This document shows positions 51,919 to 61,472 of a stretch of 64,000 nt of DNA, in pieces. Made by a program: the position numbers and the translations under genes. This DNA is from Nitrobacter sp. Nb-311A (GTDB taxonomy: Bacteria > Pseudomonadota > Alphaproteobacteria > Rhizobiales > Xanthobacteraceae), in NCBI RefSeq assembly GCF_000152905.1, contig NZ_AAMY01000005.1, positions 1 through 64,000 on the forward strand, in the 5' to 3' direction. A model generated the notes under the pieces. The model ran no database searches, had not been told where the DNA came from, and worked only from the letters and a program-made list of their open reading frames with translations. Each line of letters opens with the position of its first letter. Positions within the stretch are counted from its first letter, which is position 1.

Positions 51919-52245
51919 TTAACGAACGCCTCTGCCTCTGCACGGCCAGTCTCGACCATGCACACGGCCAAGACCCAAATCATGCGCCAGCCAAAAGGGG
52001 ACTGTCGCCTCTTGAGCCCCGTATCGCACGACAGGCACCACCGGTCCGCCACATGGATCTACTCGATCGTCCTCAGGACGATACCGATACCGCGGAACGA
52101 TATAGGAGTCCCAGTAAGGCTGCGGGGTTGGAGGCGTGACGATGATAACCCGCCTGGGCTTGGCATGGGCCGCAGGAATGAATATGCCGGAGCAACACAG
52201 CGCCAAGGCCGTTCCGAGAGCGAACGCGACGGTCAGTATCCTCAT
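51919..52245 (-). CDS. Small secreted protein of unknown function
   Basis: 108 residues with a strong AAGGAGG site before ATG 52245. Clear signal peptide ending near IPAAHA, then KPRRVIIVTPPTPQPYWDSY and RYRYRPEDDRVDP, a short Pro/Tyr/Arg-rich mature part. The last about 40 residues look out of character, so a frameshift near the middle is possible. No family recognised. Confidence 0.5.
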   Translation of the reverse strand: MRILTVAFALGTALALCCSGIFIPAAHAKPRRVIIVTPPTPQPYWDSYIVPRYRYRPEDDRVDPCGGPVVPVVRYGAQEATVPFWLAHDLGLGRVHGRDWPCRGRGVR

Positions 52246-52523
52246 GCCTCGACCTCCTTGCCGACCACTGGCTTCAATCCGGCGAGCATATGCTTATGGT
52301 ATTATTTGGCAATGACGGCAGAGCCGTTTCCTGACGGCAAAACCGGAATTCCAACAGCACTTTCACAGTAGGCCGGTTCCTGAGGCTGAGCTTGGAAGCG
52401 GCCGCTGGACGGGTTCATCGCTCGCGTCTCAATTTTACTATCAAAGGCGGGGAGGCGCGTTTGCCGTCAGCGGGGAGGCGCTACGCCTCCAGTTTGGAAT
52501 ACCAAACTGTGTCCGCGCCTCCG

Positions 52524-54026
52524 TCACGCCTGTGTCGAATCCTGGTCGATGGTCGCCAGCATCTCGCGAACGGTTTCGACCAGCTTTGTCTCTGTGACCG
52601 AGATCTGCGCCACGTTATTCTGCCTCCACGTTTTATTGTCGGCAATTGAATCTGCGGCACGAGCGCCTTCGATCAGGTTTTTGATTTTCACTTCGCCGTT
52701 CTGTCTTTCGTCCGTTCCCTGGATGATGGCGAGCGGGCTGTTTCTGCGGTCGGCATATTTGAGCTGGGCCTTCATGCCAGACGAGCCCAGGTACATCTCG
52801 GCGCGAATTCCGGCATTGCGCAAAGCCTGCGTCATCTGCATGTAAGCCTGCTTTTTATCGCGATCCATGACCAGAACTACGACCGGCCCGTTTCTGGCAG
52901 GACTCGCACTTTTGATGGCCTCAAAAGCGGCGATCAGCCGCGACACCCCGATCGACGAACCGGTCGCAGGCACCTTCTGTCCCGTGAATCTTGCAACGAG
53001 ATCATCGTAGCGGCCGCCGCTTCCAACGGAGCCGAACCTTGGTACGTCGGCGTTTCCTCCCAGGGCTTCGATCTGGAGGTCCGCTTCGAAAACGGGCCCG
53101 GTATAGTATTCCAATCCTCGGACAATGGATGTTTCGATACAGATTCTGTCCGACCCGAAACCGCATCCCGTGAGGATGCTATCGATATTGTCCAGCTCGG
53201 CGAGGCCCTCGCGCCCGACCGCGCTTGTCTCGACGAGTGGTGATATCCTGTCGAGTAGCTGCCTGCGGTTGCCCGAGCCTACATTCACAAACGAGAATAT
53301 GAGGTCTATCTCTTTGCCCGAGAGGTCAGCTCCGCGTGTAAAATCGCCGGACTCGTCCCTTCGACCCTTGCCGAGGAGTTGCGCCACTCCCTCAACGCCG
53401 AACTTGTCAAACTTGTCGATTGCCCTGAGTATCGTCAGCCGTCGCGCCTGGCCATTGATTGCATCATCAAGCCTGAGACCCGCTGCGTCCAAGGCTCCGT
53501 CCAGAATCTTCCTGTTGTTGACTTTGACGAGGTAGCCGCCGCGCGGAATCCCGCAGGCTTCGAGGGCATCCGCCATCACCATGCAAGCCTCGGCATCCGC
53601 AGCCAAGTCCTCGGTGCCGACCGTGTCTGCATCGAATTGCATAAATTGGCAAAACCGTCCGGGACCAGGTTTTTCGTTTCTGTAGACGTAGCCGCTTTGA
53701 TATCGACGGTATGGTTTCGCCAACGCCTGAGATTCAAGCGCGACGTAGCGCGCCAGAGGTGCGGTCAGATCATATCGGAGGGATACCCATGCATCTTCTT
53801 CCATTTTGAAGGAAAAGACCCCCTCGTTGGGCCGATCCTGATCGGGGAGAAACTTGCCAAGGGAATCGCTGTACTCGAATGTCGGCGTATCGAGAGGTTC
53901 GAAGCCGTAGAGGTCGTAAACGCGCCTTACATTGCCTAATAGGCTCTCAATCAGCCTGACTTCGGAGGCCGGGACGTCCCGCATCCCCTTGGGTAGGCGG
54001 GCCAAATTGGAAGCTCTAGCAGACAC
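52524..54026 (-). CDS. hisS: Histidyl-tRNA synthetase
   Basis: 500 residues, class II synthetase that charges tRNA-His. Start is a GTG at 54026 with AGGAG upstream. Motif 1 region LPKGMRDVPASEV, motif 2 around SGYVYRNEKPGPGRFCQFMQ, HisA motif RGLEYYTGPVFEADLQIEAL and a C-terminal anticodon-binding domain with VVVLVMDRDKKQAYMQMTQA. Length fits alphaproteobacterial HisS. Divergent from the L,D-transpeptidase gene. Confidence 0.94.
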   Translation of the reverse strand: MSARASNLARLPKGMRDVPASEVRLIESLLGNVRRVYDLYGFEPLDTPTFEYSDSLGKFLPDQDRPNEGVFSFKMEEDAWVSLRYDLTAPLARYVALESQALAKPYRRYQSGYVYRNEKPGPGRFCQFMQFDADTVGTEDLAADAEACMVMADALEACGIPRGGYLVKVNNRKILDGALDAAGLRLDDAINGQARRLTILRAIDKFDKFGVEGVAQLLGKGRRDESGDFTRGADLSGKEIDLIFSFVNVGSGNRRQLLDRISPLVETSAVGREGLAELDNIDSILTGCGFGSDRICIETSIVRGLEYYTGPVFEADLQIEALGGNADVPRFGSVGSGGRYDDLVARFTGQKVPATGSSIGVSRLIAAFEAIKSASPARNGPVVVLVMDRDKKQAYMQMTQALRNAGIRAEMYLGSSGMKAQLKYADRRNSPLAIIQGTDERQNGEVKIKNLIEGARAADSIADNKTWRQNNVAQISVTETKLVETVREMLATIDQDSTQA

Positions 54027-54428
54027 CTGCTTCTCTCCTAGATGGTTGGTGTTGGATGTTCAGGGGCCGGCCAGCGAGCTCAATGCAGCATGTCCAGATT
54101 ACTTCGGTCGCCTGATATTGCCCATTCTATCCGGATGGTTTCATTAACAGTGGATCGCAGGCCATGTCCGGCGAGTCTCGATGCTCATCCGGCCCGCGAA
54201 CCGTCTTGACAAGAATGCGCAAGATTTCCGATCAATGCCATTCTTCGCTGGCGTTTTCCATACTGGAGAAAGCCGCGATTGAAAAAAGACAGTTGCGCCA
54301 ACGCCTCCCCTTTCTGCCCACGCCGTGTGATCGCTTGCCATCGCGTCGTCGCTAGGATTTTATGCCATTGTGATTTGACGAGAACGCAGCCGGAAATTAT
54401 TGCCGTGCAGCAAGCGAGGAGACAGGCG
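54027..54428. other. Intergenic region hisS / L,D-transpeptidase
   Basis: About 400 bp between divergent genes. No gene, repeat or operator stands out; short frames here look random. Presumably carries both promoters. Confidence 0.45.
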
Positions 54429-55019
54429 ATGACCAGGTTTCGGCACCTGACCCTGGCGGTTGCCGCCATGGGTAGCCTGATGCTTTCGGCGACGCTTGGT
54501 TTTGCACAGCAGTTCGACGGCGATCAGCCTGGTCTCGTTGCCGACGATTCGTTCCAGCTCGACCCGGAATACCGCAAGCAGGTGGTGCTCTATCGCACGA
54601 GCGAGCCGCCCGGCACCATCATCATCCAGACAGCAGAACGTCATCTTTATCTCATTCAGGGCAATGGCCGCGCGATTCGCTACGGCATCGGCGTCGGCCG
54701 CGCAGGTTTTCAGTGGCAGGGCATTCTCAATATCACGCGCAAGGCGGAATGGCCGGACTGGACGCCGCCTCCTGAAATGATCGCGCGCCAGCCTTACCTG
54801 CCGCGCTTCATGGCGGGCGGCCCCGGCAATCCGCTCGGCGCCCGCGCGATGTATCTCGGCACAACAGTCTATCGCATCCATGGCACCAACCAGCCCGATA
54901 CCATCGGAACTGCGATCTCCTCGGGCTGCTTCCGCCTGGTCAACGCCGACGTTATCGATCTCTATGATCGCATTCCGGTCGGCACGCGTGTGATCGTGCG
55001 GCAAAAACCCAAGCTCTAA
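54429..55019 (+). CDS. L,D-transpeptidase (YkuD family)
   Basis: 196 residues from ATG 54429 with GAGGAG upstream. Signal peptide (LTLAVAAMGSLMLSATLGFA), then the YkuD domain with TIIIQTAERHLYLIQGNG and the catalytic YRIHGTN...SSGCFRLVNADVIDL block (His and Cys). Acts in the periplasm on peptidoglycan, forming 3-3 cross-links or attaching proteins. Common multi-copy family in these bacteria. Confidence 0.93.
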   Translation: MTRFRHLTLAVAAMGSLMLSATLGFAQQFDGDQPGLVADDSFQLDPEYRKQVVLYRTSEPPGTIIIQTAERHLYLIQGNGRAIRYGIGVGRAGFQWQGILNITRKAEWPDWTPPPEMIARQPYLPRFMAGGPGNPLGARAMYLGTTVYRIHGTNQPDTIGTAISSGCFRLVNADVIDLYDRIPVGTRVIVRQKPKL

Positions 55020-55073
55020 TCATCGTCGCGTCATTCACGCCGATACTTTCCGATATTGCGAGAGGGGCTATCC

Positions 55074-56111
55074 ATGCGGACATTTCGAGGCGGTCTCCTG
55101 ATAGGCCTCGCCATCGCCACCGCCATCGCGGTGATGGCGATCACCTATGAGCGCTATGATACCAAGACGCTGAAACGAACACTTCGCCGCGACGCGGTGT
55201 TGTGCGGCGTCAACGCCGGCGTGCCTGGGTTTTCGAATTCGGACGAGAAGGGCAATTGGTCAGGCTTCGACGTTGATTTCTGCCGCGCAGTAGCGGCCGC
55301 CATCTTCGACGATCCGGCGAAGGTGAAGTTCGTTCCGCTCGAGTCTGACGAACGCTTCAAGGAATTGCAGAGCCGCAAGGTCGATATCCTCGCGCGCAAC
55401 TCGACCTGGAGCATGTCGCGGGAAACCAATTACAATCTCTACTTCCCGGCGGTCGCTTATTATGACGGCGAAGGCTTCATGGTCCGTACCTCGCGCAAGG
55501 CCGACTCGGCCCTCGACCTCGGTGATACGAAAATCTGCGTGCAGGATAGCACGACCACGAAGCTCAACCTCGCCGATTACTTCAAGGCTAATAACCTGAA
55601 ATATGAGGAGATCAAATTCGGGAAGCTGGAGGATATGCTAAGGGCCTATGACGAGGCCAAGTGCGATGTCCTGACTGCCGATGTTTCTCATCTCTATGCG
55701 TTGCGGCTGCGGCTGACCAAGCCGAACGAGAGCTTCATCCTGCCCGACGTGATCTCGAAGGAACCGCTGGCGCCTGTTGTCCGCCAGCGCGACGACGACT
55801 GGATGATGATTATCAAATGGACGCTCTACGCGATGATCAATGCCGAAGAACTTGGAGTCACCTCGAAGAATATCGATGAGGCGATGAAGTCGAAGAAGCC
55901 GGATGTGATGCGGCTGGTCGGCACCGATGGTCAATACGGTGAGGGCCTCGGATTGACGAAGGATTGGGCGGCGCGCATCGTCCGCCACGTCGGCAACTAC
56001 GGCGAAGTCTACGACCGCAATATCGGCAGTGATTCAAGGTTGAAGATTCCGCGCGGCCTCAACCAACTCTGGAACGCGGGCGGCATCATGTATGCTCCGC
56101 CGCTGCGGTAA
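55074..56111 (+). CDS. Amino-acid ABC transporter substrate-binding protein
   Basis: 345 residues; ATG 55074 with GAGGGG upstream, a TTG at 55056 is less likely. N-terminal signal/anchor, then LRRDAVLCGVNAGVPGFSNS, GNWSGFDVDFCRAVAAAIFD, DILARNSTWSMSRETNYNL and KICVQDSTTTKLNLADYFKA, the AapJ/BztA type of general L-amino-acid binding protein. No permease or ATPase gene is adjacent, so it is an orphan here. Confidence 0.9.
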   Translation: MRTFRGGLLIGLAIATAIAVMAITYERYDTKTLKRTLRRDAVLCGVNAGVPGFSNSDEKGNWSGFDVDFCRAVAAAIFDDPAKVKFVPLESDERFKELQSRKVDILARNSTWSMSRETNYNLYFPAVAYYDGEGFMVRTSRKADSALDLGDTKICVQDSTTTKLNLADYFKANNLKYEEIKFGKLEDMLRAYDEAKCDVLTADVSHLYALRLRLTKPNESFILPDVISKEPLAPVVRQRDDDWMMIIKWTLYAMINAEELGVTSKNIDEAMKSKKPDVMRLVGTDGQYGEGLGLTKDWAARIVRHVGNYGEVYDRNIGSDSRLKIPRGLNQLWNAGGIMYAPPLR

Positions 56112-56141
56112 TCCGCGCCCCATTGAAGCGGCCGCGACGCT

Positions 56142-56822
56142 TTATCTTTGATTTCGTTCGAACGCCAGGATCAGATTATTGGCGGGCATTTCGGTGATCT
56201 CCGTCAGGGTCAGGCCATTTTGCTGCGCCAGCGTCGACACCTCGTCGACGTCGCGCACGCCCCAATCGGGATTGTTGTTGCGAAGGCTGGCATCGAACGC
56301 TTCATTGCTCGGCGCGGTGTGTCGTCCGTCCCGCTTGAACGGTCCATAGAGAAACAGCCGCCCATCAGGACGCAGATGATGTGCGGCGCCCGCGAACAGG
56401 CCCTCGGCGACGCGCCACGGCGCGATATGGATCACATTGGCGCAGAATACCGCAAGCAGCGCGCGCGGGCCGTGACAATCGTTCATTTCCGCCAATTGCC
56501 AAGGATTCGACAGGTCGAGCCGTTGGGGTGGGCGGACGTTGGCCAGCTTCTCATGAGCGGTCCACGCTGCGATGCTCCGGAGATGATGGTCGTTGAGATC
56601 GGTCGGCCACCAGGTAATGTCTGGCGAGCGCCGCGCGAAGAAAACCACATGCTGCCCGGTGCCGCTGCCGGCTTCGAGCACATCGCCCGTCTTGCCGCTC
56701 AGGAATTTTTCGAGAACCGTCCAGATCGCGGCATGGTTGCGGTGAAACGCCGCCGCATCGAGCCGTTCATCGGATGCTTCTCTTCGGCCGTCGTTGCGGA
56801 ATTCACCGATGTAACCGGTCAT
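56142..56822 (-). CDS. DUF938 SAM-dependent methyltransferase-like protein
   Basis: 226 residues. GDVLEAGSGTGQHVVFFARR is the SAM-binding motif I; WWPTDLNDHHLRSIAAW, FCANVIHIAPWRVAEGLFAG and LYGPFKRDGRHTAPSNEAFD are characteristic of DUF938. Soluble. Substrate unknown. Convergent with the binding-protein gene, 30 bp away. Confidence 0.9.
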   Translation of the reverse strand: MTGYIGEFRNDGRREASDERLDAAAFHRNHAAIWTVLEKFLSGKTGDVLEAGSGTGQHVVFFARRSPDITWWPTDLNDHHLRSIAAWTAHEKLANVRPPQRLDLSNPWQLAEMNDCHGPRALLAVFCANVIHIAPWRVAEGLFAGAAHHLRPDGRLFLYGPFKRDGRHTAPSNEAFDASLRNNNPDWGVRDVDEVSTLAQQNGLTLTEITEMPANNLILAFERNQR

Positions 56823-57271
56823 GGGCGGATACCTTCATTTCAGCACGACATTCTGCAGGATCGATCGCTCGCCCTGGTCTCGTCCCGGCGGGCCAGACAT
56901 CCGGTATGGCGCCGATGAGGTTGTGGATGAGCTGAACGATCCTTACTAACATGCGTGTGGAGAAGGTGGAGATCAAGCCGGGGAGAGTATGCGGGAAGCA
57001 ACTCCCGTGCTTCACGTCGCTGTTATTGGACGGGCGCTTGCCAGCAAGGTGGCTCATGCAAGCTGGCCTGTTACAAAGGCCGGTCGATGACTGCGCGATA
57101 TGCGGAAGCTTGAGCTTGCCAAAGGCAAGGTGCGCGACGTACGTTGGTATTAACCGGTGTTTTCCGTGCTGCTCGGGCCGATCCCGCGATTGGGAATTTG
57201 TTCGAGATCATGCACGCGCCGACACAGCGACCGTGACCAGAAGATCGCGACGACGACCACAGGAGGTATTA
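56823..57271. other. Intergenic region
   Basis: About 450 bp between the leftward DUF938 gene and the rightward DsrE gene. A small hairpin CTTGCC-AAA-GGCAAG lies at 57115-57129. An open frame runs in from 56951 but has no ribosome site and unnatural composition. No RNA gene recognised. Confidence 0.45.
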
Positions 57272-57724
57272 ATGCGCCGATTTATGCGTCCTATCATCGC
57301 CGCAGCAGGGATATTGATCGCATTCGCCTCGTATGGTTTTGCCGCCGAGCCGCAGCACCGCCTGGTCATTCAGGTCGACCAGAACGATCGGCACACCATG
57401 GACTTCGCGCTGACCAACGCCACCGACGTGATCGATTACTATCGCGGACTGGACGAGACGGTGGCCGTCGAAATCATGGCGTGCGGCCCGGGCCTCCATA
57501 TGCTGCGCATAGACACATCGCCTGTGAAGGATCGCATCAAGCAAATTCGGGAAAGCGCATCTCCCAGCAAGATTCAGTTCTCAGCGTGCAATAACACTAA
57601 GCAGAGCATGGAGAAGAAGGAAGGCCATCCGCTTGAGATGTTGCCCGGAACGACGATCGTGCCTTTGGGCATGGTGCGGCTACTAGAGTTGCAGGAACAA
57701 GGCTGGAGCTATGTGCGGCCGTGA
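57272..57724 (+). CDS. Secreted DsrE-family protein
   Basis: 150 residues with a strong AGGAGGT site. Signal peptide ending near YGFAA, then [36 protein letters not shown] and [14 protein letters not shown] with a conserved-position Cys, followed by [17 protein letters not shown]. The fold is that of DsrE/YchN sulfur-handling proteins; this secreted subgroup is of unclear function. Located 144 bp before an MBL-rhodanese gene, which suggests a link to sulfur chemistry. Confidence 0.82.
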   Translation: MRRFMRPIIAAAGILIAFASYGFAAEPQHRLVIQVDQNDRHTMDFALTNATDVIDYYRGLDETVAVEIMACGPGLHMLRIDTSPVKDRIKQIRESASPSKIQFSACNNTKQSMEKKEGHPLEMLPGTTIVPLGMVRLLELQEQGWSYVRP

Positions 57725-57867
57725 TCGACGGCTGTGTCCGTGATATTCTGAAGCGCGCCATATGTGATCCGCGAGCCCGACCTGCGACCGGTTGCAAGCG
57801 CGCGCAGATGGCATAAATACCAGGAAAAACAGCACCGGGGGAGCGGGGGAGACAGGGTCATACGATC

Positions 57868-58908
57868 ATGATCTTTCGCCAGTTGTTCGACAGCGTCTCC
57901 GGTACCTACAGCTATCTGATGGCGAGCCGCGCCGGAGGCGAGGCGCTCATCATTGATCCGGTGCTGGAGAAGGTTGACCGCTACTGCCAGTTGCTGCGCG
58001 AGCTCGACCTCAGGCTTGTGAAGGCCATCGATACGCATCTTCATGCCGATCATGTCACCGGACTCGGCGAGCTGCGTGACCGCACCCAATGCGTCACCGT
58101 AATGGGCGAGCGGACAAAGGCCGACGTCGTGTCGATGCGCGTCAGCGATGGCGAGACGATCAACATCGAGGGCATCGGCCTCGACGTGATGTACACGCCG
58201 GGCCACACCGACGATTCCTACAGTTACCTGATGGGCGATCGCGTCTTCACCGGCGACACGCTCTTGATCCGCGGCACCGGCCGCACCGATTTCCAGAACG
58301 GCAGCGCACGCGCGCAGTACGATTCGATCTTCAACCGGCTTTTGAAGCTGCCCGACGACACCATGGTGTTTCCCGCGCACGACTACAAGGGCGACACGGT
58401 CTCCACCATCGGCGAGGAGAGGCGCCATAACCCGCGGCTTCAGGTGCGCTCGATAGACGAATACGTCGAGTTGATGAACAACTTGAAATTGCCGAACCCG
58501 AAGCTGATGGACGTGGTGATCCCCGCCAACATGCATGTCGGACTTAAGCAGGACGATCTGGCGAAGCAGGGACTGGCGCTGACGCCGCGCGAGGCCATTG
58601 CCCGGCTCGGTCAGCCCGACATCCTGCTGGTCGATCTTCGTGAAGCCCATGAGCGCGCCAAGCACGGCACGCTGACCGGCGCGCTGCACGCGCCCTATCC
58701 GGATATCGCCGACAGCCTGAAGCCGGGTGGAGTGCTGCGCGAGGTGGCGGCTGCAACTGGGCGCAGGATCGTGTTCTTCTGCGCCTTTGGCGAACGCTCG
58801 GCCATGGCCGTCACCGCGGCGAAGGACGCCGGCCTGACCAATGCGGTGCATATCGAGGGCGGCATCGATGCCTGGAAGAAAGCCGGCGGACCGGTGGTCG
58901 CGGGCTGA
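57868..58908 (+). CDS. MBL-fold / rhodanese fusion, persulfide dioxygenase-like
   Basis: 346 residues. N-terminal metallo-beta-lactamase domain (about 1-230) with [35 protein letters not shown] and RTDFQNGSA, as in ETHE1-type persulfide dioxygenases. C-terminal rhodanese domain (about 245-346) with [20 protein letters not shown] and the active-site loop [12 protein letters not shown] (Cys). The family oxidises glutathione persulfide to sulfite. Fusion of both domains is common in bacteria. Confidence 0.92.
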   Translation: MIFRQLFDSVSGTYSYLMASRAGGEALIIDPVLEKVDRYCQLLRELDLRLVKAIDTHLHADHVTGLGELRDRTQCVTVMGERTKADVVSMRVSDGETINIEGIGLDVMYTPGHTDDSYSYLMGDRVFTGDTLLIRGTGRTDFQNGSARAQYDSIFNRLLKLPDDTMVFPAHDYKGDTVSTIGEERRHNPRLQVRSIDEYVELMNNLKLPNPKLMDVVIPANMHVGLKQDDLAKQGLALTPREAIARLGQPDILLVDLREAHERAKHGTLTGALHAPYPDIADSLKPGGVLREVAAATGRRIVFFCAFGERSAMAVTAAKDAGLTNAVHIEGGIDAWKKAGGPVVAG

Positions 58909-58912
58909 AGAA

Positions 58913-59220
58913 TAGCCGATATCCGACGAGATTCGAAAACGTTCTCCCCGATAGTCGAATGCGAAGGTGGCCAAGGCAGATTCACGTGACTGTCGATCAA
59001 TTGGTGTATCGCCATTGCGATAAACACCATTAAACCGAACCCCGAACTCATTGTTCTTTCCAAAACGGCGTGCCACATCAGCATGTCCACCGACTTGAGT
59101 TGCCGTGAACTCGGTCGTGTCCTTGGCACGCTTTGGTGTGACGTTAATTGTTCCGCCCACACTTCCAAATGGGGTGACCATGTTTCGATTGTTGATCTTG
59201 TAAGAGCTTTGAGGTGGCAT
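58913..59220 (-). pseudogene. TonB-dependent receptor fragment
   Basis: About 100 codons: [19 protein letters not shown] is the end of a receptor plug, followed by early barrel strands ([45 protein letters not shown]). Receptor similarity stops at the end of the convergent MBL gene, and the frame then runs antisense through that gene. N-terminal plug and most of the barrel are missing. Confidence 0.75.
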
Positions 59221-59436
59221 TGATCAGGCGATGATTGCCCGCATCGATTCCTATCCGGCCGCTATGGCTTTCTGCAGGTCCGAGCAGGCGTCATCGGCCG
59301 CTCGATCGAGAATGAAAATGCTATTTAGAATCGCGACTAGAATAAGGAGCGCTTGTTTCTTCATGCTCGCCTGCAGCCCTGCTGGCCAGCTGAGTTCGGA
59401 GAGTGAATATAACGGAGGGAATTAGCGGGGCTGTAT

Positions 59437-59961
59437 TTATTTTGCGGAAAGCAAGCGAACCAGAATATTGTTCATAACCGCCGGCACGGTGTCCTTCGCG
59501 CTTTTCGATTCTTGACCCTGAAGAAGCGTGAAATCTTGCCGCAGGATTATACGCCATCGGTTCTCGTCATATTGTCCGGCGGCGTCGGGAGTGTGCTCGT
59601 AAAACAGCAATGCGAGCGACCACGGATAGCTCACACTCCTGGTGGGCTCCAGCATCGCCAGCATCCTCAAGGCAGGACCCCATTGGAAGGAAATGCTGCC
59701 CTCTGAAGGAGAACCGGATGGGCCCGCTTTCTGCAAGGTTGAACGAGCTAACGGAACGCCGAGGCTATGGCTTTGCTTGCGGGCTTCGCTCTCCAGAAAG
59801 TCGCAAAGATCATTGCCCCACTCTTTGGCGGCGAGCGGTGGGTTGCACGCGTAGACGATGCCGCTCCATCGGAGAGCCGTGGCGTTCGCCGTGGGGGAGA
59901 TGTTCAGGGCGGTCGTCAGGAGACCACTGATCGCTATCACTGCAACGTCGTTTCGCCACAT
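59437..59961 (-). CDS. Hypothetical exported protein
   Basis: 174 residues from ATG 59961, which has AGGAG 6 nt upstream. N-terminal signal-like segment (VAVIAISGLLTTALNISP ending NATA). The mature part has two Cys residues (VYACNPPLAAKEWGNDLC) and W/F-rich strands. No family recognised. It lies between the receptor remnant and the marR gene. Confidence 0.6.
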   Translation of the reverse strand: MWRNDVAVIAISGLLTTALNISPTANATALRWSGIVYACNPPLAAKEWGNDLCDFLESEARKQSHSLGVPLARSTLQKAGPSGSPSEGSISFQWGPALRMLAMLEPTRSVSYPWSLALLFYEHTPDAAGQYDENRWRIILRQDFTLLQGQESKSAKDTVPAVMNNILVRLLSAK

Positions 59962-60103
59962 GCTCGCTCCTGCCATGCTGCTTTCGAAGAGCACGACCTA
60001 TCATGGCCTTGGGGATGCTGCATGCTTAAAGGGGATACGTTTGGCGACCGGCCGGTCGAGCCTCTGGAGCTGGCAACGTAGCGCCGCCGCTGCAACTCGC
60101 GCT

Positions 60104-60574
60104 TTACCTGGCCGCACCGTTATGACTGTCGGATCTCGACAGAATGTTGAGTTCGAGGCGCAGACGATCGGGGTTCGAGAGGTCTTTTTCGATCTCCATA
60201 TGGTGATGCCGCCAGATCGGCGTCGCTTCAGCCAGGACGGCCCGGCCGGCGGGCGTCAGCCGTAGCAGCCGGGCACGCTTGTCTTTTGGATCTGCCATCG
60301 TCTCGACAAGACGCCGTCGCTGCAGCGGCTTGAGATTGGCGGTCAGGGTCGTCCTGTCCATGACCAGCAGCGCCGCCACGCTGCCGAGGTTCGGTGGCCG
60401 CGGCCGGTTCAACGACATCAGCAGGGAGAACTGCCCGTTGGTGATGCCGACCGGCTTCAGCGCATCATCGAACCGTCGTGCGAGCGCACGCGCCGCTCTT
60501 TGAGCGTGGAGGCACAGGCAGGTGTCGCGCACCAGAATCGTGGTTTCGAAAGCAGGACCCGAAGACGTGCGCAT
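60104..60574 (-). CDS. MarR-family transcriptional regulator
   Basis: 156 residues. LKPVGITNGQFSLLMSLNRP, then winged-helix NLGSVAALLVMDRTTLTANL and the wing DPKDKRARLLRLTPAGRAVL are standard MarR features. Conserved Cys residues near the N-terminus (DTCLCLHAQRAARALARRFD). It may control the divergent VOC genes at 60681-61304; target not shown. Confidence 0.92.
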   Translation of the reverse strand: MRTSSGPAFETTILVRDTCLCLHAQRAARALARRFDDALKPVGITNGQFSLLMSLNRPRPPNLGSVAALLVMDRTTLTANLKPLQRRRLVETMADPKDKRARLLRLTPAGRAVLAEATPIWRHHHMEIEKDLSNPDRLRLELNILSRSDSHNGAAR

Positions 60575-60680
60575 CAGAAGAGTTGACTCCGCGGCCGGAT
60601 TACGTTGATATCAAGCTATCGAAAGACACGTCAATCAGCTCCGGCGCCATCCCCAAGCGACAAATATAGAAGGAGTGGCA

Positions 60681-60821
60681 GTTGTCCGCGATGCAATCGT
60701 TTCTGATGAACTGTCGGCGGACGGCAAATCGCTGATGCCGCTGGACGATTACGGTTTCAGCAGGCGTTTCGCTTGGGTCGCTGATCGCTTCGGTGTGTCC
60801 TGGCAGCTGGATCTTTCCTGA
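60681..60821 (+). pseudogene. 3' remnant of a PhnB/VOC-family gene
   Basis: Forty-six codons read DELSADGKSLMPLDDYGFSR and RFAWVADRFGVSWQLDLS, then TGA. This is the C-terminal end of PhnB-type VOC proteins (L.PL..YGFS..F.W..DRFGV.WQL). No N-terminal part or start lies upstream. Sits 36 bp before an intact VOC gene. Confidence 0.6.
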
Positions 60822-60857
60822 TGCGAGTCGATATCCCTGTCGGATAAGGAGACGACC

Positions 60858-61304
60858 ATGAAGATCGTGACCAGCCTCAGCTTCCGGGGACAATGCCGCG
60901 AGGCGTTCGAGTTCTACGCCAAGGTTCTCGGCGGGACGATCAAGGCCGCCATCCCCTATGGCGATGCACCGCCGGGAATGCCGATCACAGACGAGAAATA
61001 CAAGAGCTGGCTGATGCATTGCTGGCTCGATGTCGGCGACCAATCGCTGATGGGCGCCGACATGGACGTCGGCTGGGCATCCAACATCGACAAGCCCAAG
61101 AACGGCTTTGACGTTACGCTGCATACTCACGACATGGACCAAGCGCGACGCTGGTTCGACCAATTATCCGAAGGCGGGAAAGCGGGCATGCCGTTCGGCG
61201 AAACCTTCTGGTCGCCGGGCTTCGGCACGCTGATCGACAAGTTCGGCATCCCCTGGATGATCAACGTTATCCCGTCCGCTGACTGGAAACCGTCGCAGGG
61301 CTGA
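60858..61304 (+). CDS. VOC/PhnB-family glyoxalase-like protein
   Basis: 148 residues with AAGGAG before the ATG. VTSLSFRGQCREAFEFYAKV then LGGTIKAAIPYGDAPPG, LMGADMDVGWASN and MPFGETFWSPGFGTLIDKFG match PhnB-like VOC proteins. Metal-dependent fold; substrate not known for this subgroup. Next to a MarR regulator and a VOC remnant. Confidence 0.9.
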   Translation: MKIVTSLSFRGQCREAFEFYAKVLGGTIKAAIPYGDAPPGMPITDEKYKSWLMHCWLDVGDQSLMGADMDVGWASNIDKPKNGFDVTLHTHDMDQARRWFDQLSEGGKAGMPFGETFWSPGFGTLIDKFGIPWMINVIPSADWKPSQG

Positions 61305-61365
61305 TTGCGTGTCTGAGATCTTTGCGCTCTGAACAGGTTCAGAAAACGTAGTTCTCAGATTTTGG

Positions 61366-61443
61366 TCTGACGCATTGTCCTCACGCGAGCCGGTTTATAA
61401 TCCCCGGTCAAGCCGCGCTACCCTTCGTTTGAAAACGCTATAG
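61366..61443. repeat. Dispersed intergenic repeat, copy 2
   Basis: CTGACGCATTGTCCTCACGC, then GAGCCGGTTTATAATCCCCG and TTCGTTTGAAAACGCTATAG. Same order of blocks as the copy at 25148-25221. Lies between the VOC gene and the end of nrdB and could act in transcript ending. Confidence 0.6.
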
Positions 61444-61472
61444 GAGGACGGCGCGTTCTGTGCGGGGTGCAC

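Noticed and set aside
51605-52139. Several 60-140 codon frames in the region upstream of eCIS
   Set aside because: Mutually overlapping, no ribosome sites, no recognisable protein pattern.
57709-59220. 503-codon minus-strand protein
   Set aside because: Only the first about 100 codons are receptor-like; the rest is antisense to the MBL-rhodanese gene.
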